The notes under the pieces were generated by a model, which was not told the DNA's origin, did not search any database, and saw nothing but the letters and a program-made list of their open reading frames with translations. From NCBI RefSeq assembly GCF_041438865.1, contig NZ_CP109450.1, positions 7,495,501 through 7,559,500 on the forward strand: a DNA stretch of 64,000 nucleotides. The letters run 5' to 3'. This document shows, in pieces, positions 26,530-35,177 of the stretch. A program made the position numbers and the translations under genes. The DNA is from Streptomyces sp. NBC_01471 (GTDB lineage: Bacteria > Actinomycetota > Actinomycetes > Streptomycetales > Streptomycetaceae). The first letter of the stretch is position 1. Every line of letters begins with the position of its first letter.

Positions 26530-29001
26530 GTGCCCCCACCCCCGTCTCCCGGCGAGAGCGGTGTCCCCGCCCTCGAACTCCTCGTCCACGGCGTCGGCGG
26601 AGCCACCCCGCAGGAGATGCTCGGTGACGCGCGCACCGTCCGGGTCACCGGCGACGAGACGGCCGCCGTCTACCGCCGCGCCGACGACACCGACGCCGAG
26701 GCCCACCCGCGGGACACCAGGGACGGCCCGGTCCCCGAGGCGTACGTCTGGTCCAACCTCACATCCGGCAACAGCGCCCGCGCCCTGTGGCTGCTCCTGC
26801 TCCCCTTCATGGTGGTCAACCTCGCCCACTGGATGCTGCCCTCCGGCCACGGCGGGGGACGGGCCGTCCGGCTGTACGGGGTGCTGGTGCGGCTCGTCGC
26901 GCTCAGCCTCACCGTGCTGCTCGTCGCGGCGGCCTGCGAGGTGGCCCTCGATCTGACGGCCTGGCAGTGCGCGGGGTCGCCGGGCTGCTCCGACGGGAAG
27001 TCCTGGCTCGGGTTCCTCGCCGCCGCCCGCGGCGGCTGGTGGGCGCAGCCGGGCCGGCGGCTGGCCGCGGCGGCGCTCGTCCCCGCGGCTCTGACGGCGC
27101 TGCTCTGGTACCTCTCCAACCGCACCTGGAGCGCGTACGAGTCCCAGCAGCCGCTGGGCGAGGACGCCCGTGCGGCGGATGCCGGACGCCCCGCACATCC
27201 CGGAGACTCCGGCGACGCCGTACACAGCGAGGGCGACGGCTGCGGCCCGGCGCTCGGCAGGCCCGGATTCTGGTACGGGCGCAGGCTGGTCGCACGGCTG
27301 CGCGCGGCGCACACGGCCGCCGGATTCCTGACCGTCGCCGCCGCACTCACCGTCGCGGCCGCCGCCTTCGACCGCCGCTCGTCCGCGACCCTCCTGGAGG
27401 CCATCGGCTGGCTCCTTGAAGCAACGCTCCTGGTGGCAGCCGGAGTTGTCATCTGGGTGGTCTGCCGCAGAGGCCGCACCGAGACCCGGCTCGACGACGA
27501 ACTCGACCGGGCCGTCGTCACCCTGCTGCCGGGCGGCGCACTGGCCCTGCTCGCGCTCTCCGCCGTATACGCCGCCTGGTCGCGGCCGGGCTGGCGGTCG
27601 AGCGGTACTCTGCCGGGCGACCGTACCTTCGGCATCCTGACGCTCGCCCAACTCGCCCTCGTCGTCGTGCTGGCCGCCGTCGCCATGGCGATGTACCGCC
27701 GGGCCCCCCACTCCCGCACGGCACTGCGCGGACTGGGCGGACCCGCGGTCGCCCTGCTCGCCTGCGCGCTCGGCGGCGTGATGACCGGCGGTGTCGCCCA
27801 GCGCGTGGCCGACTGGCTCGACGGGCCGGGCACCCCGGGCATGGGCAGGAAGAGTTCCATCGCGGGACCGCCGGTGCTGCTCAGCTGGCAGGCGTCCGTC
27901 ATCCCGGTCCTGCTGCTCCTGCTGCTGCTCCCGGTCGCGTACTACGCCCTGCGGACCCTGCGGCGGGAACGCCGTATCGAGCGGACCCTCATGGCCGACT
28001 ACCCGCGGGAGAAGCCGGACACCGTGCGCACCCGGCAGATCGCCGGGGACCGTGCCCGCGCCCAGCTCACCGACGCCGCGCCGCCGTTCGTCGGCATCGT
28101 CTCGGCGGCCACCCTGCTGCTCGGCGGGGGCGCGCTCGTCGGCTCCTGGCTCAGTGAGCAGGTGCCGGGCCGGGCGGCCGACGAGGCTCCCTCCTTCATC
28201 GCGTCCGCCACCGACGCCGCCCAGGCGGCAGGGTCCTGGCTGGTCGGCCTCGGCTTCATACTGTTCGTCACCCTGGGCAGGCGCGCCTACCGCGACGCGT
28301 CGGCCCGGCGCAGCGTCGGCATCCTGTGGGACGTCGGCACCTTCTGGCCGCGCGCCGCGCACCCCTTCGCGCCGCCCTGTTACGCCGAGCGCGCGGTCCC
28401 CGACCTGACCTGGCGCATGTTCACCTGGACCGACCGCACCGGCGGCCGGCTCGTCATCTCGGGCCACTCGCAGGGCAGCGTGCTGGCCGCGGCCGCGGTC
28501 TGGCAGTTGCCCGCCCGCACCCGCCGCAGGGTCGCACTGCTCACCTACGGTTCACCGCTGGAGCGGCTGTACGGGCGGTGGTTCCCGGCGTACTTCGGGC
28601 CCGACTGCCTGGACGGACTGCACCGGGAGGTTCCCTGCTGGCGCAATCTGTGGCGGGCGACTGACCCCATCGGAGGCTGGGTGCTGCGCGGTGGTGACGT
28701 CGACCGGGGACCGCTGCTCGATCCGGTCGCCTACGGCAGAACCCGCGAACACCCGCTGCCGGACCCGGTCCTGGGCCACTCGGACTACCAGGCCGACCCG
28801 GCGTTCGCCGAGGAACGCGCGGGGCTGCTCGACCGGCTCGCGACGACGGTGCCGCACCAGGCTCCGTACCAGGACCCGGTTCAGCCCACCGGGCGGGAAT
28901 CCCGGCCCGGGCAGGCCGGTTCGGGAGCGGACGCCTCCCGGGCGGGCGGTTCCGGGCGGGTCAGGGCAGTTCCGGCAGATCCTCCGGAAACAGCAGACTG
29001 A
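26530..29001 (+). CDS. Large membrane protein with split alpha/beta-hydrolase-like motifs
   Basis: 823 aa, family not recognised by name. It opens with LELLVHGVGGATPQEML (about 15-31), like the first strand and oxyanion loop of an alpha/beta hydrolase. A long region with about eight to ten membrane helices follows (about 75-610). The C-terminal part returns to a soluble domain with nucleophile elbow LVISGHSQGSVLAAAAV (Ser about 646) and a candidate catalytic His in GHSDYQADP (about 749). The simplest reading is a hydrolase fold interrupted by a membrane domain; a membrane-tethered lipase or esterase is possible. GTG 26530 is the first start before the domain. Its last 41 bases overlap the convergent gene at 28961. 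Confidence 0.72.
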   Translation: MPPPPSPGESGVPALELLVHGVGGATPQEMLGDARTVRVTGDETAAVYRRADDTDAEAHPRDTRDGPVPEAYVWSNLTSGNSARALWLLLLPFMVVNLAHWMLPSGHGGGRAVRLYGVLVRLVALSLTVLLVAAACEVALDLTAWQCAGSPGCSDGKSWLGFLAAARGGWWAQPGRRLAAAALVPAALTALLWYLSNRTWSAYESQQPLGEDARAADAGRPAHPGDSGDAVHSEGDGCGPALGRPGFWYGRRLVARLRAAHTAAGFLTVAAALTVAAAAFDRRSSATLLEAIGWLLEATLLVAAGVVIWVVCRRGRTETRLDDELDRAVVTLLPGGALALLALSAVYAAWSRPGWRSSGTLPGDRTFGILTLAQLALVVVLAAVAMAMYRRAPHSRTALRGLGGPAVALLACALGGVMTGGVAQRVADWLDGPGTPGMGRKSSIAGPPVLLSWQASVIPVLLLLLLLPVAYYALRTLRRERRIERTLMADYPREKPDTVRTRQIAGDRARAQLTDAAPPFVGIVSAATLLLGGGALVGSWLSEQVPGRAADEAPSFIASATDAAQAAGSWLVGLGFILFVTLGRRAYRDASARRSVGILWDVGTFWPRAAHPFAPPCYAERAVPDLTWRMFTWTDRTGGRLVISGHSQGSVLAAAAVWQLPARTRRRVALLTYGSPLERLYGRWFPAYFGPDCLDGLHREVPCWRNLWRATDPIGGWVLRGGDVDRGPLLDPVAYGRTREHPLPDPVLGHSDYQADPAFAEERAGLLDRLATTVPHQAPYQDPVQPTGRESRPGQAGSGADASRAGGSGRVRAVPADPPETAD

Positions 29002-31420
29002 GATCGTCGGTCGACATCTCGGCGAACTGGGCGACCCGGCCCGCGTGCCGTTCCACCATCGACTCGAACGTCTGCCGGGCGGTCCTGCCGTTGCCGAAGG
29101 CGGGGCCCTTGGGCAGCACCGTGAAGTACTTCAGGAGGGCTTCCGGTGCGCCGTCGCCGAGCCGGTACTCGTGCTCGTCCGCCTGCTGCTCGACAATCCG
29201 CAGCAGCTCCTCGGGGGCGTAGTCGCCGAAGGTGATGGTGCGGGAGAAACGGGACGCCACACCGGGGTTGACCCCCAGGAAGCGCTCCATCTCCGCGGTG
29301 TACCCGGCGACGATCACCACCACCGCGTCCCGGTGGTCCTCCATCAGCTTGACCAGGGTGTCGATGGCTTCCTTGCCGAAGTCCCGCCCGGAATCCTCCG
29401 GGGAGAGGGCGTACGCCTCATCGATGAAGAGCACCCCGCCCCGGGCCCGGTCGAAGGCCTCCTGGGTGCGGATGGCCGTCGAGCCGATGTGCTCGCCCAC
29501 CAGGTCGACCCGGGAGACCTCGACGAGGTGCCCGCGTTCCAGCACTCCGAGTGAGGCGAGGATCTCGCCGTACAGCCGGGCCACCGTGGTCTTGCCCGTA
29601 CCCGGGGATCCCGTGAACACCAGATGGCGGCGGGCGGATGCGGCCTTGAGGCCGGCGGCGGCGCGCCGCCGGCCGATCTCGATCATGTCGGTGAGGGCGC
29701 GGACCTCGCGTTTGACGCTCTCCAGGCCCACCAGGGTGTCGAGTTCGCCCAGGACGTCCACCGAGGAGCGTATGGGCCCGTCCGCGGCGGCCGGGGCGGG
29801 GGCGGCCGTCTGCGCGGACGGCTGGGCCGGCCGGGCACCGGGCAGTGATCCGAGCAGACCGGACGTCTGCGTCGCGGTCGCCGTGGCGGGAGCCCCCACG
29901 GCGGGCGCCCCGTGCGGCTCGGTCAGCAGGCCGCTCTCGTCGCTGGTGCAGTCCTCGACGACCGGTCCGCCCGCGCCGCCCTCACTCAGGGTGCCGTCGG
30001 CGAACTCGTAACCGCTGCGCGCGCACCGCTCCGTGCGGCAGCGGGTCAAGGTGGTGCGGCAGCCGTCTATGACATGGAAGCCGTACCCGGCACTGCCCGT
30101 CACCCGGCAGTTGTGGAACGTGCCGCGTCCCTCGGCCGAGACATAGAAGCCGGCCTCCGCCGGCGAGGTCACGGTGCACCGCTCGATCCTGGGATCGGCG
30201 CCCTTCGTCACGATGACACCGGTCTGCGCCGCGTCGATCGTGCAGCCGCTGAGCGTTCCCCCGCTGCCGTGGTCGCGGAACCAGGCGCCGGTGGACGCCT
30301 CCCGGATCCGGCAGTCGTCCAGTTGCGCCGTGGCGCCATCGCTCACCGACACCGCTGTGTTCCGCACCTGGGCGAGATCGCTGTCGACCACGTCGGCGCG
30401 TGAGCCCCGGTCCAGTACGAAGATCGCGTCCGGTACGTCGTGCACCCGGCAGGAGTCCAGCACCACGGTCGCCCCGTCGCTGACCCAGACGGCCGGGTAG
30501 TCGCCCGTACTGTCGTGGATCTCGCACTGATTGGCATCCACCCGGGTGCCCGGGTCCCAGACCGACAGTCCGTTGCGCCCGAAGCGCCGGACGGTCGAGC
30601 GCGTCAGCGTGAGCACCGAACGGGACCGCAGATCGACCGCGTTCTCCGGGATGTCATGGATGTCGCAGTCCGACAGCGTCAGCACCGCGTCCGTGTCCAG
30701 GGTGACGCCGTCGGCCGACGTGCGGTGGACGGTGCAGTCGGTGAGATGGGCCGACGCGCGCGCGGCGACCTGCACACCGGTGCCCTTGACCTCGTAGATC
30801 TCGCAGCCGAAGGCTTCAAGGCCGCTGCCCTCGCCGGACACGCTCAGCCCGGCCCCGGACGCGTGGTGTATCCGGCAGCGCTCGATCCTGGGGTGCGCCC
30901 CGCCGTGCACCGAGATGCCCGACTGGCCGGCCGCGACCACCTCGCACTCCTCGAACACCCCGCCCGCGCCGGCCAGTACGCCGATTCCGACGCCCGCCGG
31001 ATTGTCGACGGTGCAGCGGCGCACGGTCGGCCGGGCCGCCCCGCGCACCTCGATGCCGACGGCGGACCGGGTGACGATCCGCAGATCCAGCAGCTCGGGA
31101 GTGCCCTCCTCGACGAGCAGCGCGGGCGCGGACGAGTCCTGCCCCTCGACCTGGAGGTCCTGGACGACCGCGGAAGCCCGCACGGTGAGCGGGATGCCGT
31201 CGGCGGGCGCGATCCGCACCGAGCCTGCCGCGCCGTCGGCGCCGCGCAGCGTGATCGCGTGCTGGACGACGAGATTCTCGCGGTACGTGCCGGGAGCGAC
31301 CGTGAGGACGTCACCGTCGCCTGCGGCCTCCAGGGCTGCGGAGAGGGAGACATACTCGCCTGTGCGGCGGCGCCACCTCGATGTTCCGGTGTACGTCACC
31401 TGGACCGTGCCCTGTGCCAT
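28961..31420 (-). CDS. Right-handed beta-helix repeat protein fused to CbxX/EccA-type AAA ATPase
   Basis: 819-aa two-part protein. Residues about 25-500 are a NosD/pectate-lyase-type parallel beta-helix with more than 15 coils, many built on the rung CxIxxxxxxAVxV (for example CRVHDVPDAIFV). No signal peptide is seen, so the helix should be cytosolic. An Ala/Pro linker (about 505-550) leads to a CbxX/SpoVK/EccA-like AAA module: Walker A GSPGTGKTT (604-612), Walker B VLFIDEAYA (663-671), sensor 1 VIVAGY and arginine finger GVASRFSRTI (about 720-729). ATG 31420 is in front of the helix. The beta-helix probably recognises a repetitive ligand or partner on which the ATPase hexamer acts. Role unknown. 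Confidence 0.85.
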   Translation of the reverse strand: MAQGTVQVTYTGTSRWRRRTGEYVSLSAALEAAGDGDVLTVAPGTYRENLVVQHAITLRGADGAAGSVRIAPADGIPLTVRASAVVQDLQVEGQDSSAPALLVEEGTPELLDLRIVTRSAVGIEVRGAARPTVRRCTVDNPAGVGIGVLAGAGGVFEECEVVAAGQSGISVHGGAHPRIERCRIHHASGAGLSVSGEGSGLEAFGCEIYEVKGTGVQVAARASAHLTDCTVHRTSADGVTLDTDAVLTLSDCDIHDIPENAVDLRSRSVLTLTRSTVRRFGRNGLSVWDPGTRVDANQCEIHDSTGDYPAVWVSDGATVVLDSCRVHDVPDAIFVLDRGSRADVVDSDLAQVRNTAVSVSDGATAQLDDCRIREASTGAWFRDHGSGGTLSGCTIDAAQTGVIVTKGADPRIERCTVTSPAEAGFYVSAEGRGTFHNCRVTGSAGYGFHVIDGCRTTLTRCRTERCARSGYEFADGTLSEGGAGGPVVEDCTSDESGLLTEPHGAPAVGAPATATATQTSGLLGSLPGARPAQPSAQTAAPAPAAADGPIRSSVDVLGELDTLVGLESVKREVRALTDMIEIGRRRAAAGLKAASARRHLVFTGSPGTGKTTVARLYGEILASLGVLERGHLVEVSRVDLVGEHIGSTAIRTQEAFDRARGGVLFIDEAYALSPEDSGRDFGKEAIDTLVKLMEDHRDAVVVIVAGYTAEMERFLGVNPGVASRFSRTITFGDYAPEELLRIVEQQADEHEYRLGDGAPEALLKYFTVLPKGPAFGNGRTARQTFESMVERHAGRVAQFAEMSTDDLSLLFPEDLPELP

Positions 31421-31509
31421 GGCGCTGTTGTGCCCCCACCTCGTGTGCCCGACGGATGTGGCCCCACCGTAGCGCGCGCGGGACACGGGAGTTGACGCGA
31501 GAGCCGGTC

Positions 31510-32115
31510 TCAGCTGCCTGTGCCCGTGCGTCCCCAGTCGGGACCGGCTTCGCTCCAGGCGCGGTCGAGCCGCACGTACCGCCGCTGTACCAGCCGCCAT
31601 ACGACGACACGGCGTCCGACCACGATGAGGCCGGCCGTCCCCGCGGCCGCCCCGAACCCCGCGAGCACCGCGCGCGCACGCACCGTACGCGGTTTCATGG
31701 GTCTGTTGACGAGGTGCCCGCGGTCGTCGGTCCAGACGCGCAGGCGGTCGCCCGGGAGATTGCCGCCCCTGAAGGTGGAGAGAGTCCCGCGGTGCCGGCT
31801 GCCGTCCACCCCGGTCCAGACGGCGGCCGCCCGCCCGCGGGGCACGGCGTCCGAGATCCCGTCGGGATTGGCCACCACGGACCGCTCGGGCAGCGCACGC
31901 ACGACGGTGGCCGTCGTCGCGTGCCGGTGCCGTCGCTGGGCCCGGGCGGTGTCCTGGAGTGCGCTGTCGGTGAGGGAGCCGCTGAGCCATCCCACGAGGG
32001 GCGCCGCGACGGTGATGAGCACCACCGCGACGAGTGCCACCCACGCCTCGGCGACATCGGTCCCACGGCGCAGGGGATTGTGCCGCCAACGCCACACGCC
32101 GACTGCTGCTCGCAC
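31510..32115 (-). CDS. Rv1733c-like two-helix membrane protein
   Basis: 201-aa protein of the family typified by mycobacterial Rv1733c. It has an N-terminal WRWRHNPLRRGTDVAEAW motif (about 8-25), a membrane helix (about 25-47), a central beta-rich extracytoplasmic part with DRLRVWTDDRGHLVNRPM (about 125-142), a second helix (about 150-168) and a basic C-terminus. Function of the family is not established. It precedes the beta-helix/AAA gene by 89 bases on the same strand. Confidence 0.8.
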   Translation of the reverse strand: MRAAVGVWRWRHNPLRRGTDVAEAWVALVAVVLITVAAPLVGWLSGSLTDSALQDTARAQRRHRHATTATVVRALPERSVVANPDGISDAVPRGRAAAVWTGVDGSRHRGTLSTFRGGNLPGDRLRVWTDDRGHLVNRPMKPRTVRARAVLAGFGAAAGTAGLIVVGRRVVVWRLVQRRYVRLDRAWSEAGPDWGRTGTGS

Positions 32116-32246
32116 GGTCCTGCACCCCCTTCCGCTTCCGTCCTGACCTCACTGGGCACCGCCCGCCTGCGGCGGGGCGCGGCGAGAGGAATCTCACTCC
32201 CGCACAACGAGCCTGCCGTACCTGTGAGTTCCCTGGGAAACGGGGC

Positions 32247-33089
32247 TCATTCGAGGATGCGCACCGGATCGCCGACGTGCAGGACGCCGGTCCTCTCGGG
32301 GACGAGATTCTGGCCGAACAGCAGGTCATTGTCCACGCGGCGGTGCCGGGCGAGGGTGCGCAGCGGTTCTCTGCCGCGCTCGGCCGTTCGCTGGTCGACG
32401 GTGGTGACGACACAGCGCCCGCAAGGCTTGGCGACGCGGAGGACCACATCGCCGATCGCGATACGGGTCCAGCCGTCCTCGGCCCAGGGCGGGGTGCCGG
32501 CCACGACGACATTTGGCCGGAACCGGTCCATCGGCAGGGGGCCCTCGTCCGGCAGGTCACCTCCCGCGATGAGGGAGTTGAGGGCGTCGAGCGAGGAGAG
32601 CGCCGTGAGCAGCAGCGGATAGCCGTCGGCCAGGCTGACGGTCTCGCCGGGCCGGGCGTACCGCGGATCGATCGGGCGCCGGACCGCGGGCTCGTCGAGA
32701 TGGACCAGGCGTACGGCTGCGCCGAGATACGAACTCAGCCAGGTGTCCGCCGCCGGGCCCCCGGGGACGACGTCGACCTTGTCCCGGAAGAGCTGCGCCC
32801 CGATCGCGCCCACCGGCTCAGGCACCGCGACCGTCAGCGGCTCGCGCCCCGGCGCGGACAGCTTGACGGCGCCGCCGGGCAGTGGCTCCGCGGCTGCCAA
32901 CGCCAGCCGTGGATGCTGGCGTTGGGTGACGGCCTTCCCGTTCTCGTCCACGAGCATCCACCGCCGGTCTCCGGCCAGCCCCCAGGGTTCGACCGCGGCC
33001 GAACCCGGCGCACACCCCGTGAGGGACTTGACCGGATGGATGTGGATTCCGTGCAGAACTGCGTGAACCGGTTGCGACACGGCAGTCAT
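32247..33089 (-). CDS. MOSC domain-containing protein
   Basis: 280-aa protein with a MOSC N-terminal beta-barrel (IHIHPVKSLTGC, about 14-25) and a C-terminal MOSC domain. The conserved Cys that ligates a sulfur carrier or molybdenum cofactor lies in KPCGRCVVTTVDQ (about 222-234), and FRPNVVV (about 190) matches the family. Members are related to molybdenum cofactor sulfurase C-termini and to mARC-type N-hydroxylamine reductases. No partner reductase is adjacent. ATG 33089 directly precedes the barrel. Confidence 0.9.
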   Translation of the reverse strand: MTAVSQPVHAVLHGIHIHPVKSLTGCAPGSAAVEPWGLAGDRRWMLVDENGKAVTQRQHPRLALAAAEPLPGGAVKLSAPGREPLTVAVPEPVGAIGAQLFRDKVDVVPGGPAADTWLSSYLGAAVRLVHLDEPAVRRPIDPRYARPGETVSLADGYPLLLTALSSLDALNSLIAGGDLPDEGPLPMDRFRPNVVVAGTPPWAEDGWTRIAIGDVVLRVAKPCGRCVVTTVDQRTAERGREPLRTLARHRRVDNDLLFGQNLVPERTGVLHVGDPVRILE

Positions 33090-33123
33090 TCTGCCATCCG
33101 GTCCTGATACGCAGGAGGTCCGG

Positions 33124-33567
33124 TCAGTAGCCGCGCCCCTGGTAGGGCCGGTTGTACGGATCCTCGTACGGCGAGGGCGCGGGGCGCTGAGCCGCGGGAC
33201 GCATCGCCTCGTATCCGGCGCCGCCGACGGGCCGCTGCGGCTGCTGCTGCGGGCCCGGGTAGCCGCGCGGCGCGGTGGCCTGCTGCGGGATGTACGGCGC
33301 GGGCGCGTGCTGCATCGGCGCGGGCTGCGCCATGGGCTGCGGATAGCCGTAGGACGGCGCCTGCTGCGACGGGCCGGCCGGCAGCGCGGGCAGTGCCGAG
33401 GGCAGCGCCGGCAGGTAGCTGTTGCCGGAGTCGTAAGCCGACGGGACTCTGATCGGAGCGATCTGAGGGGTGCCCCGCTCTGCGACGAGAGAATCGTAGA
33501 TAGGGGTGTCCGGGAAGGACGGCGCGGAGTAGTAACCGCCACCGTAGGTCGCACGGGGGGACGTCAT
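33124..33567 (-). CDS. Small Pro/Gln/Tyr-rich actinobacterial protein
   Basis: 147 aa. The first 50 residues are ordered and look conserved (MTSPRATYGGGYYSAPSFPD then TPIYDSLVAERGTPQIAPIR); the rest is a low-complexity Pro/Gln/Ala/Tyr tail (many PAP, PQQ, GYP units). I recall this N-terminus from a Streptomyces-wide uncharacterised family; DUF number not certain. ATG 33567 begins that motif. No membrane segment. Such tails suggest a scaffold or cell-division/sporulation accessory role, but nothing in the sequence proves it. Confidence 0.78.
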   Translation of the reverse strand: MTSPRATYGGGYYSAPSFPDTPIYDSLVAERGTPQIAPIRVPSAYDSGNSYLPALPSALPALPAGPSQQAPSYGYPQPMAQPAPMQHAPAPYIPQQATAPRGYPGPQQQPQRPVGGAGYEAMRPAAQRPAPSPYEDPYNRPYQGRGY

Positions 33568-33850
33568 GGCACATAAGTAAAGCCCACGATGTGCTGATTG
33601 GGGAGCCCGATAAGAGGGTTGTTTTGCGTGTTCCGGGTGACTGTGGATCCCCAATGCGAGCGAACTTGCCAAAAACGGTCGTCAGACCCGACTCTGATCG
33701 GGTAGTGGCCTGCTCGCAGGCCGGTTACCGACGGGTTGCCGCCAGACGGCGCAACGATCTTCCCGCGCCCCTCGGGAGCGCTCCACGGTGGCTGGGATTA
33801 GGTTGGCCGTACGGAAACCTACGGCTTCACGACGCCAGTTGGGGGCGAGC

Positions 33851-35128
33851 ATGTCAATGCTTAAGGGAACCAATGTTCCGGTGTCGGCTCAGGCCGTGCG
33901 GATCGAATGGGGATGGCGGCCGGGTCCGGGGGTGCCGGATGTCGATGCCTCGGCCCTGCTGCTGGCATCGGGAAAGGTGCGTACCGACGCCGACTTCGTC
34001 TTTTACAACCAGCCTCAGCACGCCTCGGGCGCGGTCCGCCACGAGGGCAAGACGACCACCCCGAACACCGCGACCGACACACTCGCGGTCGACCTGTCGC
34101 TGGTGGAGCCCGCCATCGAGCGGGTGGTCCTCGCGGCGTCGGCCGACGGGGGCAGCTTCGGACGGGTGCCCGGGCTGTACATCCGGGTACTCGACGCCGC
34201 GGACGGCACGGAGATCGCCCGGTTCGACAGCCAGGACGCGACGGTGGAGACGGCCTTCCTCCTCGGCGAGCTCTACCGGCGCCAGGGCGCCTGGAAGTTC
34301 CGTGCGGTCGGGCAGGGGTACGGCAGCGGGCTCGAAGGGCTGGCCACCGACTTCGGGATCAGCGTGGACGACTCGCAGCGGCCCGCCCCGCGGACTTCCG
34401 CTGCCCCGCAGGCCGCCGCAGAGACATCCGCAGTGCCGGAGAGCGCCCCCGTACCCCCGCCGCCGGCCACCGCGCCCGCCCCCGTACGGCTGAGCAAGGT
34501 CACCCTGACGAAGGAGGCGCCGGCGGTCTCCCTCGCGAAGCAGGGCGGAACATCGGGCGCCATGCGGGTCAATCTCAACTGGGAGACCCGCCAGCAGCAG
34601 CCCAAGGGCTGGGCGGCCAAGCTCGGCAAGGCCGTGGCCGCCATGAACTCCGGTATCGACCTCGACCTCTGCGCACTCTACGAGCTGACCGACGGCCGCA
34701 AGGGCGTCGTCCAGGCCCTGGGCAATGCGTTCGGATCGCTGAGCAGGCCGCCGTACATCCATCTCGACGGCGACGACCGCACCGGCTCGGTTTCGGCCGG
34801 GGAGAATCTGACGGTCAACCTCGACCAGAAGAACAACATCAGACGGGTCCTCATCTTCGTGACGATCTACGAAGGGGCGAAAAGCTTCGCCGATCTGCAC
34901 GCGACCGTCACGCTCAAGCCGCAGAACGGCGCGGCCATCGACTTCTCGCTCGACGAATGCACCGTGCCGTCCACCGTCTGTGCGCTGGCGCTGATCACCA
35001 ACAACGCCGGTGATCTCGTCGTCCAGCGCGAGGCCCGCTATCTGGTGCCCGACCGTGGCGTCAGTCCGCAGCGCACCGTCGACCAGGCGTACGGCTGGGG
35101 CATGAACTGGACACCCGGCAGGAAGTGA
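33851..35128 (+). CDS. TerD family protein with two TerD-like domains
   Basis: 425-aa cytoplasmic protein. The first TerD domain covers about 1-180 and carries the calcium-site signature DASALLLASGKVRTDADFVF (about 31-50). A Pro/Ala linker (about 182-215) leads to a second, TerA-like TerD domain (about 215-425) with DLDLCALYELTDG and LDGDDRTG. TerD proteins bind Ca2+ and belong to tellurite-resistance/stress clusters. ATG 33851 with GGGGGCGAG upstream is preferred over the in-frame codon at 33788. Unusually, it stands alone with no other ter genes in the window. Confidence 0.88.
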   Translation: MSMLKGTNVPVSAQAVRIEWGWRPGPGVPDVDASALLLASGKVRTDADFVFYNQPQHASGAVRHEGKTTTPNTATDTLAVDLSLVEPAIERVVLAASADGGSFGRVPGLYIRVLDAADGTEIARFDSQDATVETAFLLGELYRRQGAWKFRAVGQGYGSGLEGLATDFGISVDDSQRPAPRTSAAPQAAAETSAVPESAPVPPPPATAPAPVRLSKVTLTKEAPAVSLAKQGGTSGAMRVNLNWETRQQQPKGWAAKLGKAVAAMNSGIDLDLCALYELTDGRKGVVQALGNAFGSLSRPPYIHLDGDDRTGSVSAGENLTVNLDQKNNIRRVLIFVTIYEGAKSFADLHATVTLKPQNGAAIDFSLDECTVPSTVCALALITNNAGDLVVQREARYLVPDRGVSPQRTVDQAYGWGMNWTPGRK

Positions 35129-35134
35129 GCGCCC

Positions 35135-35162
35135 CGCCGCCCCGGGCACGACCGTGGCGGCG
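35135..35162. terminator. Probable bidirectional terminator between terD-like gene and glycosyltransferase gene
   Basis: CGCCGCC (35135-35141) pairs with GGCGGCG (35156-35162), and an outer GAGCGCC/GGCGCTC pair extends the structure. It sits in the 49-base gap between two convergent genes. Confidence 0.5.
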
Positions 35163-35177
35163 CCCGTGGAGCGGCGC

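Noticed and set aside
31421..32560. N-terminal extension of the beta-helix/AAA frame
   Set aside because: Overlaps the Rv1733c-like gene in another frame and has shadow composition; ATG 31420 starts the real protein.
28961..33567. A type VII secretion locus around the EccA-like ATPase
   Set aside because: No EccC, EccD, mycosin or WXG100 genes are nearby; only the AAA module is shared.
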